Source: an uncultured Kiritimatiellota bacterium (lineage in GTDB: Bacteria; Verrucomicrobiota; Kiritimatiellia; RFP12; UBA1067). From it: DNA of 64,000 nucleotides. Each line of letters begins with the position of its first letter. The stretch's first letter is position 1. The position numbers and the translations under genes were made by a program. Below the pieces are notes generated by a model. That model was not told where the DNA came from and did no database searches. It saw only the letters and a list, made by a program, of their open reading frames with translations. Positions 8,048-19,988 of this stretch are shown piece after piece. The DNA is taken from positions 1 to 64,000 of the forward strand of contig CAKTZA010000007.1 in assembly GCA_934635045.1 (NCBI GenBank), in the 5' to 3' direction.

Positions 8048-8506
8048 ATGCTTTATCCAAATGTGAATGGTGCATATGTCCCGCCCGGAATACCGTCGGG
8101 AACGTTGTTTGTTTCGGTTAGGAAAACGTGGCAAGCCAACAATCCAGTGGTCCCGCCAAATGTGTCGCTTGAAGATTGCGCACGTGGTTATTGGACGGTT
8201 CGTTGCCTGACGGAAGCGCATGCGGATCAATGTGAAAATTTGATGGCGCAAAGAAATGGCGTAATTGTTGGCGCATGGAAGATTGATCGGACTAAAGGCG
8301 TGAATGGTTGGATGGAACCTATGTTGACGCCGAAGAAAACCTGGCCGAATGACTGTCTTCAGCATCCTATTCCATCCGATAGGCTAGGATGCGAATTGAA
8401 GGCGAATTGCGAATTGATTGCCGATGTGAACTTGAATCAGTTTGTCGGGCAACGAGTTCGCGTCGGTCGGCATTTCAACCCACTTCGCGGATATTTCATC
8501 CCGTGA
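8048..8506 (+). CDS. Small unknown protein, possibly PUA/EVE-like
   Basis: A 152-aa protein with an AAGGAG ribosome site 8-13 bp before the ATG. No family is recognised with confidence. The order of features (GVIVGAWKID strand, a WMEP segment, LIADVNLNQFVGQRV, then FNPLRGYF at the end) resembles small PUA/EVE-like domains that read modified nucleic acid bases, but this is a weak impression. It is AT-richer than the housekeeping genes nearby and sits between repeats, with a decayed copy at 6243, so it is likely accessory DNA. Confidence 0.5.
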   Translation: MLYPNVNGAYVPPGIPSGTLFVSVRKTWQANNPVVPPNVSLEDCARGYWTVRCLTEAHADQCENLMAQRNGVIVGAWKIDRTKGVNGWMEPMLTPKKTWPNDCLQHPIPSDRLGCELKANCELIADVNLNQFVGQRVRVGRHFNPLRGYFIP

Positions 8507-8550
8507 GAACAGTTGTAATGAAACTCCGATGATTGACGCTCTCGCGCGAC

Positions 8551-8600
8551 CTACGGCTACCCTCCGAAGCAAGCTTCTGCGGCGCATTCCCGCTCCGCAG
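8551..8600 (+). repeat. 50-bp dispersed repeat, copy B
   Basis: Matches 6305-6354; located just downstream of the unknown gene at 8048. Confidence 0.7.
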
Positions 8601-8787
8601 GTTTTTGCTGGCTTCGCAGAGGCCAGCCCCCAAGACAATCGTTTTCAGGCCGTTTTCGGAAAATTGGATGTCTTTCGGCGACCTATCCTGCGGAGCGGTA
8701 GCGAGAGCCCATACGGATCGGAGTTTTTGATTCACAGCGGCCAGAGTCACTCTTGACATCGTGCGACACGTGTGCGACAGTTTTTGC

Positions 8788-8793
8788 TATAAT
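8788..8793 (+). promoter_or_regulatory. Extended -10 box of yjdF-like gene
   Basis: TGC-TATAAT, ending 9 bp before the ATG at 8803. No good -35 is visible, as expected for an extended -10 promoter. The block from the -10 through the start codon resembles 9582-9618. Confidence 0.6.
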
Positions 8794-8802
8794 CCCGAAA
8801 TC

Positions 8803-9501
8803 ATGAGTGCGGTTGACATGAAACGGCGATTCCCCCACATCCTCGCGTTGACTCTTCTGCTCGTAATCGGCTGGTCGGCGTGGCGGCCCGCCGAGTGGGG
8901 CGTCTGGTGGATGGAGATGGTGTGGGTTCTGGGGACATTCGCCGTCCTGGCCGCGACCTACTGCCGCTTTCGGTTCTCGAATCTTGCCTATGGCATCGTC
9001 TTCCTCTGGCTTGTGATGCATGCCGTCGGGGCGCACTACACGTTTGAGCGCGTGCCAGTGACGTGGCTCATGGAACGGCTCGGTTCCGAGCGCAACCACT
9101 ACGACCGAATCGCGCATTTCTGCATCGGACTCAACTCGTTCATGCTGGCGGAGCTCGCTTGGCGCAGACGCTGGGCGACAAGCGCATGCGTGGCGGCCGT
9201 GAACGGCGTTCTCGCCATCATGGCGATGGCGGCTGGCTGGGAGATCATCGAATGGATTGTCGCCGCATGGGACGGCGGTGCGGACGGTCTTGCGTTTCTC
9301 GGTTCGCAGGGCGATGTCTGGGACGCGCAGAAGGACATGCTCTGCGATACGCTCGGCGCGATTCTCGCAGCGGGACTTTTCGTGGTGCTGGAAAAATCCG
9401 ACGTACGTACAGACGAACCAGAAGACACGAACAGACGTGGTGGGGGCGCGCGATGTCTCGCGTCGGATGGCGAAAAGTTCGTTGCGAAAATTTCGCCATG
9501 A
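8803..9501 (+). CDS. YjdF-like (DUF2238) inner membrane protein
   Basis: A 232-aa integral membrane protein with about six hydrophobic segments. DUF2238 hallmarks are present: YDRIAHFCIGL at about 102-112, AAGWEIIEW near 147-155, and GDVWDAQKDMLCDTLGA near 171-187. The family is widespread but its function is unknown. The ATG at 8803 is preferred over the upstream in-frame GTG at 8761 because the -10 box lies between them. The last 25 residues after the final helix are charged and poorly conserved. Confidence 0.8.
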   Translation: MSAVDMKRRFPHILALTLLLVIGWSAWRPAEWGVWWMEMVWVLGTFAVLAATYCRFRFSNLAYGIVFLWLVMHAVGAHYTFERVPVTWLMERLGSERNHYDRIAHFCIGLNSFMLAELAWRRRWATSACVAAVNGVLAIMAMAAGWEIIEWIVAAWDGGADGLAFLGSQGDVWDAQKDMLCDTLGAILAAGLFVVLEKSDVRTDEPEDTNRRGGGARCLASDGEKFVAKISP

Positions 9502-9583
9502 CAAGTCGGAGACCGGTTCTCTCGTCTATGAACGGCTCTTTGGCGAATGGCTGCGTACGCTGCCCTGTGCGCGATAATTTTGC

Positions 9584-9589
9584 TATAAT
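9584..9589 (+). promoter_or_regulatory. Extended -10 box of esterase gene
   Basis: TGC-TATAAT ending 8 bp before the ATG at 9598, implying a leaderless or nearly leaderless mRNA. Confidence 0.6.
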
Positions 9590-9597
9590 TCACCGCC

Positions 9598-10464
9598 ATG
9601 AATGCGGTTGACTTGAAATTTGGCAAGGTTTTTCTTCTCATCCTGTCGCTTGGGATTGCGTCCGCAGGCGCGGGCGAGACGGCGGTTCGCCGCGACATCC
9701 CGTATCTTTCGGACGAGGCGCTGGCGTCGGCGACAGCCTACCGGCGGGAGCGCTGCCGGCTTGACGTGCGCGTGCCGGTCGGCGTGACGGGTTTCCCGAC
9801 GGTCGTGTGGTTTCACGGCGGTGGGCTGACGGGCGGCGGCAAGCACTTCATCCGCATCGACGAGGGCATTGCGCAGGTTGCCGCGAACTACCGCTTTCTC
9901 CAGAAGGACGGAAGCGTGACGGGCGACGACTGCATCGACGACGCGACGGCGGCCGTCGTCTGGACGCTGAAGAACATCGCGGCGTTCGGCGGCGACCCGA
10001 AGAAGGTGTACGTGAGCGGCATGTCGGCGGGCGGCTACCTGACGATGATGGTCGGCATGGATCCGTCGCGGCTCGGCAAGTATGGCTTCCGACCGACCGA
10101 CCTGGCGGGCCTTGCGCCCGTGTCGGGACAGGCGACGAAGCACTTCAACGTCCGCGCCTTTGCGGGCGACGCCGACCCGCAGTACCTGCCGAAGATCGAC
10201 CGCCTCGCGCCGCTGAACTACTGCTCGAAGGACCTGCCGCCGCTCATCTCGATTTGCGGCGAGCCGCCGTGGGAGTGGCCCTGTCGTGCGGAAGAGAACC
10301 GGCTGCTCGTCGCGTCCTGTGCCGCGCTGGGGCATCCGGCGGCCTACTACGTCGAGTGCGCGTTTTGCGACCACGGACGGGCGCTCACGGCGGCCGAGCC
10401 CTACGTCGAGATGTTCGTGCAGGGCCGCCTGCCCGACCGCCTCCGGCTCGGCGCGCGGCGTTAG
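9598..10464 (+). CDS. Secreted alpha/beta hydrolase, esterase/lipase (CE10/BD-FAE-like)
   Basis: A 288-aa exported hydrolase. After a signal peptide (about residues 10-30) come the oxyanion motif WFHGGG at about 68-73 and the nucleophile elbow SGMSAGGY near 141-148 (Ser as nucleophile). A DHGRA segment near the C-terminus (about 259-263) probably supplies the catalytic His. This is the layout of carbohydrate or feruloyl esterases that act on decorated polysaccharides. The following SGNH hydrolase gene, also secreted, fits a joint role in deacylating glycans. Confidence 0.8.
   Translation: MNAVDLKFGKVFLLILSLGIASAGAGETAVRRDIPYLSDEALASATAYRRERCRLDVRVPVGVTGFPTVVWFHGGGLTGGGKHFIRIDEGIAQVAANYRFLQKDGSVTGDDCIDDATAAVVWTLKNIAAFGGDPKKVYVSGMSAGGYLTMMVGMDPSRLGKYGFRPTDLAGLAPVSGQATKHFNVRAFAGDADPQYLPKIDRLAPLNYCSKDLPPLISICGEPPWEWPCRAEENRLLVASCAALGHPAAYYVECAFCDHGRALTAAEPYVEMFVQGRLPDRLRLGARR
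9641..9700 (+). repeat. 60-bp signal-peptide segment, second copy
   Basis: In-frame counterpart of 191-250. Confidence 0.75.
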
Positions 10465-10538
10465 GCGGCGAAGACGTCCATGTCCTGTTAAGTCAACGAT
10501 TCACCTCAAACGATTCACCTCATCATACGGAAAACAAC

Positions 10539-11792
10539 ATGAAAATCCAATTCCTTGCACTTGTCGGTCTGATGTCCGTCGTCGTCCCTGCGGCGGCGGC
10601 GCGGGAGGCCTCGTTCGCGTCGTTTGACGCGCGGGCGAAAGCGGGCGAACGGCTCACCGTCGTCTTTTTCGGCGGCTCGCTCACGTGGAGCGCGAACGCC
10701 ACCGACCCGAACGTGACGGGCTTTCGCGGTCTCATGGCGAAAGGGCTGTCCGAGCGCTATCCGGCGGCGCACTTCACGTTCGTGGACGCGGCGATCGGCG
10801 GCACGGGCTCGAACCTCGGCATGTTCCGCCTGGAGCGTGACGTCCTCGCGAAGAACCCCGATCTCGTGTTCCTCGACTTCTCCTGCAACGACGGTGGGGA
10901 AAACGCGGCCCTGCCGAACACGTGCTGCTACGAGTACCTGCTGCGCGAGATGATCGGGCGCGGCATTTGCGTCCAGCAGATGTTCTTCACGTTCCGCGAC
11001 TGGACGAAGCCCGGCGCCGTGCCGTCGAAGGTGCATCCGCGCCGCGACGTCTACTGGCAGCTCGCCCGCGCCTACGGCACGCCCGTCGGCGACGTCTACG
11101 AGACGGATCTCTGGAAGCGGCTCAATGCGGGGACTGTCCCCGTCGAGACGGTCTGGCCGATTGACGGCGGACACCCAGATGATGTCGGCTATCGCATGTT
11201 CGCGGACGCGGGGCTCGCCGGGTTTGCGCAGGGCGTGCGCGACGGCGCGGTCTGCCGCGTGCCGGAGAAGCCGGTGTTTGGCACGGTGCGTGACGTGCGG
11301 CGCGTGAATCCCGCCGAGGGCGCGCTGCCGCCGGGCTGGACGCGCGCGCTCACCTACCGCACGTCGGCGTGGTACGACGGGCTCTCCTCGCGCTGGATGG
11401 ACGACGTCGCCGCGTTTTCGGGAACGGCGCGCGCGCCGCTGACGGTCACGGCGCCCGGCAATTTCGTGGGCCTCTTCGGCGAGGGCGACAATGCGGCGCT
11501 CGCGTTCGCGGTCTCGGCGGACGGCCAGCCGGTCTTCACGGGCAAGGCGTCCACGGGCGTCGGACGGCTCTTCATCTGGCGCAGCGCGCGGCTGGACGAC
11601 GGAGCGGACGGCGAGAGCCGCACGCATACCTTTGTCATTGATCCAACCCCCTCGGCGGACGGAAAGGGCGAGCTTCGCATTGGCTCGATCTGCACGGCGA
11701 CGCTTGTGCCCGTCCGGCCGGACGCGCACCTGTCGGCACCCGCCGCGCCGGATGCGACTCTGGAGACCCTCGACCACGCGCGCGGCAAGTAG
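10539..11792 (+). CDS. Secreted SGNH/GDSL hydrolase
   Basis: A 417-aa protein with signal peptide MKIQFLALVGLMSVVVPAAA. SGNH blocks are visible: block I FFGGSLTW (Ser nucleophile at about residue 47), block III SCNDGG near 117-122, and block V IDGGHPDDVGY near 208-218 carrying the Asp and His. A beta-rich C-terminal half (about 250-400) may bind carbohydrate. The ATG at 10539 starts the signal peptide; longer in-frame versions would remove it. The gene is 74 bp after the esterase, so the two probably act together on acylated polysaccharide. Substrate is inferred. Confidence 0.8.
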   Translation: MKIQFLALVGLMSVVVPAAAAREASFASFDARAKAGERLTVVFFGGSLTWSANATDPNVTGFRGLMAKGLSERYPAAHFTFVDAAIGGTGSNLGMFRLERDVLAKNPDLVFLDFSCNDGGENAALPNTCCYEYLLREMIGRGICVQQMFFTFRDWTKPGAVPSKVHPRRDVYWQLARAYGTPVGDVYETDLWKRLNAGTVPVETVWPIDGGHPDDVGYRMFADAGLAGFAQGVRDGAVCRVPEKPVFGTVRDVRRVNPAEGALPPGWTRALTYRTSAWYDGLSSRWMDDVAAFSGTARAPLTVTAPGNFVGLFGEGDNAALAFAVSADGQPVFTGKASTGVGRLFIWRSARLDDGADGESRTHTFVIDPTPSADGKGELRIGSICTATLVPVRPDAHLSAPAAPDATLETLDHARGK

Positions 11793-11813
11793 ACCCCGAC
11801 GGGCGGTTTTTGG

Positions 11814-11859
11814 TATACTACCCTTTTCGAGGGACGGATTCCCTCGGAAAGGTTTTTTT
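11814..11859 (+). promoter_or_regulatory. carB promoter overlapping an intrinsic terminator
   Basis: TGG-TATACT at 11812-11819 is followed at once by a 13-bp stem (11822-11834 pairing with 11840-11852, one G-U pair, 5-nt loop) and seven T residues (11853-11859), then the carB ATG at 11865. Transcription from this -10 would start inside the 5' arm, removing part of the stem. Read-through RNA from upstream would form the full terminator. Confidence 0.7.
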
Positions 11860-11864
11860 CTGAC

Positions 11865-15118
<3,254 letters not shown>

Positions 15119-15122
<4 letters not shown>

Positions 15123-16303
15123 GGGAAGACCGTTTCGGCTGGGTCGGCCCGGTATGCGCGGCGGTGGCGTTCGTCGCCGTGTTCGCGGCGTTCGTCTGGC
15201 AGCTTGTCGTCTACCAGCGGAACGTCCGGGCGTGGGCCGAGCAGGATCTCCAGTCGCGGGCCGATCTCGCGGCGATCGTGCTGGCCGAGCCTCTGCGCAC
15301 GCTTGACTTCAGGTCGATCCAGTCGTTCGGCGCCACGTGCAAGGCGGACGGCCTTCGCCTGCGCATCTGCCACGGGGACTTCTTCTTCCTGTCCGAGGAC
15401 GAGGATTCGGGGCGCATCGGCTTCTACGACACCACGGGCGGGGCGGACGTCCTGTGCCTGTTCAAGACGGCGCGGTCAGGCGACTACTGGGTGGGCGTCG
15501 GGCGGCCGCTTCACCGGATCTTCCGTCCGTTTGCGATGGCGCTCGTGGTCATCGTCCTCGCCGGGCTTCTCGGCATCGTGGGCGTCGTCTTCTTCTTTGT
15601 CGTGACGTGGCGCCAGCGGATGCGCATCCATGCGCTGGCGAAGCTTGAGAAGTTCCGCCGCGCCTTCATCGCCGACCTGTCGCACGAGATCAAGACGCCG
15701 CTGACCGGCATCCTTGGCGCGGCGGACCTGATGGACGCGCAGGAGCCGCTGGCGGCGATGGTCAAGAAGGAGGCGGGACGGCTGAATGCGCTCGTCCAGC
15801 AGATTCTCGACCTTGCGCGGCTGGAGCGCGACGGGGAGACGCTGCGCCGGGAGGAGGTCGATCTCGCCGAACTCGTGGGCGCGACCGTCACGCGATTCCA
15901 GCCCAGGGCCCGCGCCGCCGGCATCGATCTCGCGGTCGCGGACGACTCCGCGCCGTCGGTACGCGCCGCGTGCGATCCCCAGCTGCTGGAGCAGGCGCTT
16001 GCGAATCTCGTCGCAAACGCCATCCGCCATTCGGGGTCGCCGACGGTGCGCGTCTCCTGCGGACGCGAAGGCCCCGACGTCCGCCTGACGGTCGAGGACG
16101 CGGGACGCGGCGTGCCGTCCGGGGAGACGGATCGGATCTTCGAGCGGTTTCACCGCGTCGATCCGGCGCGGGCGTCCGAGACGGGCGGAGCGGGCCTCGG
16201 CCTTGCGATCGTCCGCCGCATTGCGCGGCTTCATGGCGGCGATGTCGTCTGCGAGCCCGTTGCGCCGCACGGTGCGCGCTTTGTCCTGAAGTTCCGCGCA
16301 TGA
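15119..16303 (+). CDS. Membrane sensor histidine kinase
   Basis: A 394-aa kinase with two membrane helices (about 10-31 and 137-162) flanking a periplasmic domain of about 100 residues. The H-box FIADLSHEIKTPLTG starts at about 180, the N-box LVANAIRHSG near 296, and the G2 box GAGLGLAIVRRIARLHGG near 356. Its ATG overlaps the carB stop by 4 bp (ATGA), so it is probably translated with carB, an unusual pairing. No response regulator gene is adjacent, making this an orphan kinase here. Confidence 0.88.
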
Positions 16304-16308
16304 GAGCG

Positions 16309-16340
16309 AAAAGGCGCGCGACCGAGTCCGGTCGCGCGCC
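16309..16340 (-). terminator. Intrinsic terminator between convergent kinase and gdhA genes
   Basis: A perfect 12-bp GC-rich stem (16313-16324 with 16329-16340) and an AGTC loop. On the minus strand it is followed by TTTT (16312-16309), so it terminates gdhA; it may also stop + strand transcripts less efficiently. Confidence 0.85.
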
Positions 16341-16364
16341 TCCCTTGCGGCGAAGCCGTCGCGC

Positions 16365-17738
16365 TTAGGCGATGCCCTGCGCGAGCATGGCGTCGGCGAC
16401 CTTCGTGAAGCCGGCGATGTTGGCGCCCATGACGTAGTTGCCCTTGTGGCCGTACTTCTCGGCGGCCGCCCAGGCGTTGTCGTGGATCGCCTTCATGATG
16501 CCCTTGAGCTTCTTGTCGACCTCTTCGGACGTCCAGCTCAGGCGCTCGGAGTTCTGCGACATCTCCAGTCCCGACGTCGCGACGCCACCGGCGTTCGAGG
16601 CCTTGCCCGGCGAGTACATGATCTTCGCCTTGACGAACGCCTCGATCGCGTCCGGCGTGGACGGCATGTTCGCGCCTTCGCCGACGAGCGTGCAGCCGTG
16701 CTTGAGCAGGTAGGCGGCGTCCTTGCCGTCGAGCTCGTTCTGGCGGGCGCACGGGAATGCGCAGTCGATCTCGTCCGCAATCTGCCAGCTGTTCGCGCCC
16801 TTGAAGAACTTCACGGCCTTCGTCTTCTTCGCGAAGTCGGCGAGTTCGCCGCGCGTGACGGTCTTGAGCGTCATGACGTCCTTGAGCATCTTCGGGGTGA
16901 TGCCGTCCTTGCAGTAGATCGCGCCCGAGCGGTCGGAGAGCGTCAGCACCTTCGCGCCGAGCTGCATGAGCTTCTCGGCCGCATAGGTCGCGACGTTGCC
17001 CGCGCCGGAGATCACGCACTTCTTGCCCTCGAACGTCTCGCCGCGCATGGCGAGCATGTTCTCGGCGAAGTAGACGTCGCCGTAGCCCGTCGCCTCCGGG
17101 CGGATCAGCGAGCCGCCGTAGGAGAGGCCCTTGCCCGTGAGGACGCCCGTCCACTCGTTGACGAGGCGCTTGTACTGGCCGAAGAGGTAGCCGATCTCGC
17201 GGCCGCCCACGTTCATGTCGCCGGCCGGCACGTCGGTGTCAGGGCCGATGTGGCGGTAGAGTTCCGTCATGAAGCTCTGGCAGAAGCGCATGACCTCGCG
17301 GTCGCTGCAGCGCTTGCCGGGGGTGTGGGGGCTCTGCTTCGGGTTGAAGTCGCTGCCGCCCTTGCCGCCGCCCATCGGGAGCGTCGTGAGCGAGTTCTTG
17401 AAGACCTGCTCGAAGGCGAGGAACTTCAGGACCGAGAGGTTCACCGACGGGTCGAACCGGAGGCCGCCCTTGTACGGGCCGATCGCCGAGTTCATCTGGA
17501 TGCGGTAGCCGCGGTTCACGCGCACGACGCCCTTGTCGTCCACCCACGGCACGCGGAACATGATCACGCGCTCCGGCTCGACCATGCGCTCCAGGATGGC
17601 CTCCTGCTGGTAGGCCTTGTTCGCGTCGATGACGGGCGAGAGGGTCGTCAGAACCTCGTCGACGGCCTGGAGGAACTCCGGCTCGTTCGCGTTCTTCGCC
17701 TTGACGTCTTTCAGGACTTGTTCAATGTACTTGTTCAT
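16365..17738 (-). CDS. gdhA: Glutamate dehydrogenase, hexameric (NADP-type family)
   Basis: A 457-aa enzyme that interconverts 2-oxoglutarate plus ammonia and glutamate. Family landmarks are GPYKGGLRF near residue 85, the catalytic-lysine stretch PMGGGKGGSDF near 117-127, and NVGGREIGYLFGQYKRL near 166-182. The C-terminal NAD(P)-binding half includes VISGAGNVATYA. The ATG at 17738 gives the normal N-terminus (MNKYIEQVL); the upstream in-frame extension is not conserved-looking. In a gut-like anaerobe it would be the main route of ammonia assimilation. An intrinsic terminator follows. Confidence 0.95.
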   Translation of the reverse strand: MNKYIEQVLKDVKAKNANEPEFLQAVDEVLTTLSPVIDANKAYQQEAILERMVEPERVIMFRVPWVDDKGVVRVNRGYRIQMNSAIGPYKGGLRFDPSVNLSVLKFLAFEQVFKNSLTTLPMGGGKGGSDFNPKQSPHTPGKRCSDREVMRFCQSFMTELYRHIGPDTDVPAGDMNVGGREIGYLFGQYKRLVNEWTGVLTGKGLSYGGSLIRPEATGYGDVYFAENMLAMRGETFEGKKCVISGAGNVATYAAEKLMQLGAKVLTLSDRSGAIYCKDGITPKMLKDVMTLKTVTRGELADFAKKTKAVKFFKGANSWQIADEIDCAFPCARQNELDGKDAAYLLKHGCTLVGEGANMPSTPDAIEAFVKAKIMYSPGKASNAGGVATSGLEMSQNSERLSWTSEEVDKKLKGIMKAIHDNAWAAAEKYGHKGNYVMGANIAGFTKVADAMLAQGIA

Positions 17739-18331
17739 TGTTGAGTGTTTTCCTTCGTTTTGTCGTACTGCAAATTTCTCTCTTGCGCTTTTTGCGGTAA
17801 AGCAAAATGCGTGCCACTGGAATGTCGGCCTTTTCCGTCCGTCGCGCCGCGCGGGTTTTACAGAAAACGTAATGTCCGAGGCGCACCTGTTCCGTCTCGT
17901 GTAATTCATCTTCGGTTTGTTGCGCGTGTCCTATCGCGCATGTCCTGTCGCTGGCCGACGTGCGGCGCGCTTCGGGGCAACGGTGCTCCCGCTTCTGGGC
18001 GGGCGGCTTGCGCCGCCTCACAGGACAAGGACGTTGCGTGAGGAGCGGGCGGGTCGGCCGAGCGCCGAACGGAGTGAGACGGGCGGACGCGGAGACCTGC
18101 GTTGCCGAAAGATGGGATTGGCCAGGCTTCAGATCTCGTGAATCCCTTCAAGACCTCCGTGTCTCCGTCCCTCCGTCATCTCCGTGTTCAGCGAAAGCAA
18201 TCTTGTTGCTGCTGAGGTGAACAACGGTCTGTCCCACAGGGCGCGGCTCAGATCGATTGATTGGGCCCTCGGTGGTGTTCGCGCCTGAATTGTGGTACAA
18301 TACGAACCTTCAGAGCAAAAGGAATATCGAC
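17739..18331. other. Divergent intergenic region gdhA/ettA
   Basis: About 590 bp without a gene I can support. It contains a 56-bp dispersed repeat (18154-18209) and the ettA promoter, TGG-TACAAT at 18294-18301. Open frames crossing it have no recognisable product. Confidence 0.5.
18154..18209 (+). repeat. 56-bp dispersed intergenic repeat, copy 1
   Basis: Identical to 52575-52630 except for two bases. It is built from CTCCGT units followed by GTTCAGCGAAAGCAATC. Confidence 0.85.
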
Positions 18332-19936
18332 ATGGCAGGCGAATACCAGTTCTCCCTCATCGACGTCACGAAGCAGCAGGGCACGAAGACGATCCTGAAG
18401 GACGTCAACCTCTCCTTCTTCTACGGGGCGCACATCGGCGTCATCGGCGGCAACGGCGCGGGCAAGTCGTCGCTCCTGAAGATTCTCGCGGGCCTCGACA
18501 CCGAGCTCATGGGCACGGTGCAGGTCGCGAAGGGCACGAAGGTCGGCTACCTGCCGCAGGAGCCGGTGCTGGACGACGCGAAGACCGTCCTGGAGACGGT
18601 GATGGAGGGCGTCGCCGATGCGCAGGCGATGGTGACGCGCTACGAGGATCTCTGCTGCGAGCTTGACGACCCGAAGGCGGCCGCCGAGATGGAGCGGCTG
18701 CAGGCGATCATCGACGCGAACGACTACTGGAACCTCGAGAACCTCGTCGAGCGCCGCATGGCCGACCTGTGCTGTCCGGCGGGCGACAAGAAGGTGGGCG
18801 TCCTCTCCGGCGGCGAGCGCCGCCGCGTCGCGATTGCGCGGCTTCTCCTGTCGAACCCCGACGTGCTGCTCCTCGACGAGCCGACGAACCACCTCGACGC
18901 CGAGACGACGTTCCGGCTGGAGGCGTACCTGAAGACCTTCAAGGGCACGCTCATTGTCGTCACGCACGACCGCTACTTCCTCTCGGACGTCACGGACTGG
19001 ATTCTGGAGCTGGATCACGGCGTGTGCTATCCCTACAAGGGCAACTACGAGGAATGGCTCAAGCAGAAGGAGGCGATGCTCCAGCGCGAGGCGAAGGTCG
19101 AGAAGTCGCGCCAGAAGATGCTGGAGAACGAGCTCAAGTGGATCCAGACGAACCCGTCGGGCCGCCACGCGAAGGCGAAGGCGCGCGTCGAGCGGTACGA
19201 GGAGCTGCAGAAGCAGGAGGTCAGCACGCGCGAGGACGACCTCGTCATCCGCATCCCGCCGGGGCCGCGTCTCGGCAACCTCGTCGTGCGCGCCGAGCAC
19301 GTCAAGATGGGCTTCGACGGGCAGGTTCTCTACGACGACCTCAACTTCGACCTGCCGCGCGGCGGCATCGTCGGCGTCATCGGCGCGAACGGCGCGGGCA
19401 AGACGACGCTCTTCCGGCTCATCACGGGCCAGCTGAAGCCGCTCGCGGGCACGTTCACGGTCGGCGACACGGTGAAGCTCTCGTACGTCGACCAGACGCG
19501 GTCGGAGCTGAAACCCGACGAGACGGTCTACGAGGCGATCACGGGCGGCGGCGAGTTCGTGAAGCTCGCGGGGACGACGCTCATGAACGGCCGCGCCTAC
19601 TGCAGCCGCTTCAACTTCCGGGGGCCGGAGCAGCAGAAGAAGGTCGGCGTCCTCTCCGGCGGCGAGCGCAACCGTGTGCATCTCGCGAAGCTGCTCGCGG
19701 CGGGCGGCAACCTGCTGCTCCTCGACGAGCCGACGAACGACCTCGACGTCGCGACGCTGCGCTCGCTGGAGGAGGGCCTGCAGGAGTTCGGCGGCTGCGT
19801 GATGGTCGTCTCGCACGACCGCTGGTTCCTCGACCGCATCGCGACGCACATCCTCGCGTTCGAGGGCAAGGGCAAGACGACGTGGTTCGAGGGCTCGTAT
19901 TCCGAGTACCACGAGATGCTCGCCAAGCGCAAGTGA
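18332..19936 (+). CDS. ettA: Energy-dependent translational throttle protein, ABC-F ATPase
   Basis: A 534-aa ABC-F protein with two soluble ATPase cassettes and no membrane segments. Walker A motifs are GGNGAGKSS (near 44) and GANGAGKTT (near 352), each with an LSGGER signature. EttA-type features are the first-cassette LPQEPVLD, the LSFF start, the SRFNFRGPEQQKKVG stretch and SHDRWFLDRIATHILAFEG near the end. EttA binds the ribosomal E site and gates entry into elongation according to the ATP/ADP ratio. The ATG at 18332 is used; the upstream in-frame start lies before the TACAAT promoter. Confidence 0.93.
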   Translation: MAGEYQFSLIDVTKQQGTKTILKDVNLSFFYGAHIGVIGGNGAGKSSLLKILAGLDTELMGTVQVAKGTKVGYLPQEPVLDDAKTVLETVMEGVADAQAMVTRYEDLCCELDDPKAAAEMERLQAIIDANDYWNLENLVERRMADLCCPAGDKKVGVLSGGERRRVAIARLLLSNPDVLLLDEPTNHLDAETTFRLEAYLKTFKGTLIVVTHDRYFLSDVTDWILELDHGVCYPYKGNYEEWLKQKEAMLQREAKVEKSRQKMLENELKWIQTNPSGRHAKAKARVERYEELQKQEVSTREDDLVIRIPPGPRLGNLVVRAEHVKMGFDGQVLYDDLNFDLPRGGIVGVIGANGAGKTTLFRLITGQLKPLAGTFTVGDTVKLSYVDQTRSELKPDETVYEAITGGGEFVKLAGTTLMNGRAYCSRFNFRGPEQQKKVGVLSGGERNRVHLAKLLAAGGNLLLLDEPTNDLDVATLRSLEEGLQEFGGCVMVVSHDRWFLDRIATHILAFEGKGKTTWFEGSYSEYHEMLAKRK

Positions 19937-19948
19937 CGGAAAATATGG

Positions 19949-19954
19949 TACAAT
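19949..19954 (+). promoter_or_regulatory. -10 box of phosphohexomutase gene
   Basis: TGG-TACAAT, 34 bp before the ATG at 19989, with a conventional leader. It resembles the ettA promoter at 18296-18301. Confidence 0.55.
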
Positions 19955-19988
19955 ACGACTTCAAAAATCTTCAACACGGAAAACAGCC

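Noticed and set aside
8753..8793. TTGACA at 8753 as the -35 of the gene at 8803
   Set aside because: The spacer to TATAAT would be 29 bp, too long for a sigma-70 promoter; the extended -10 explains the promoter better.
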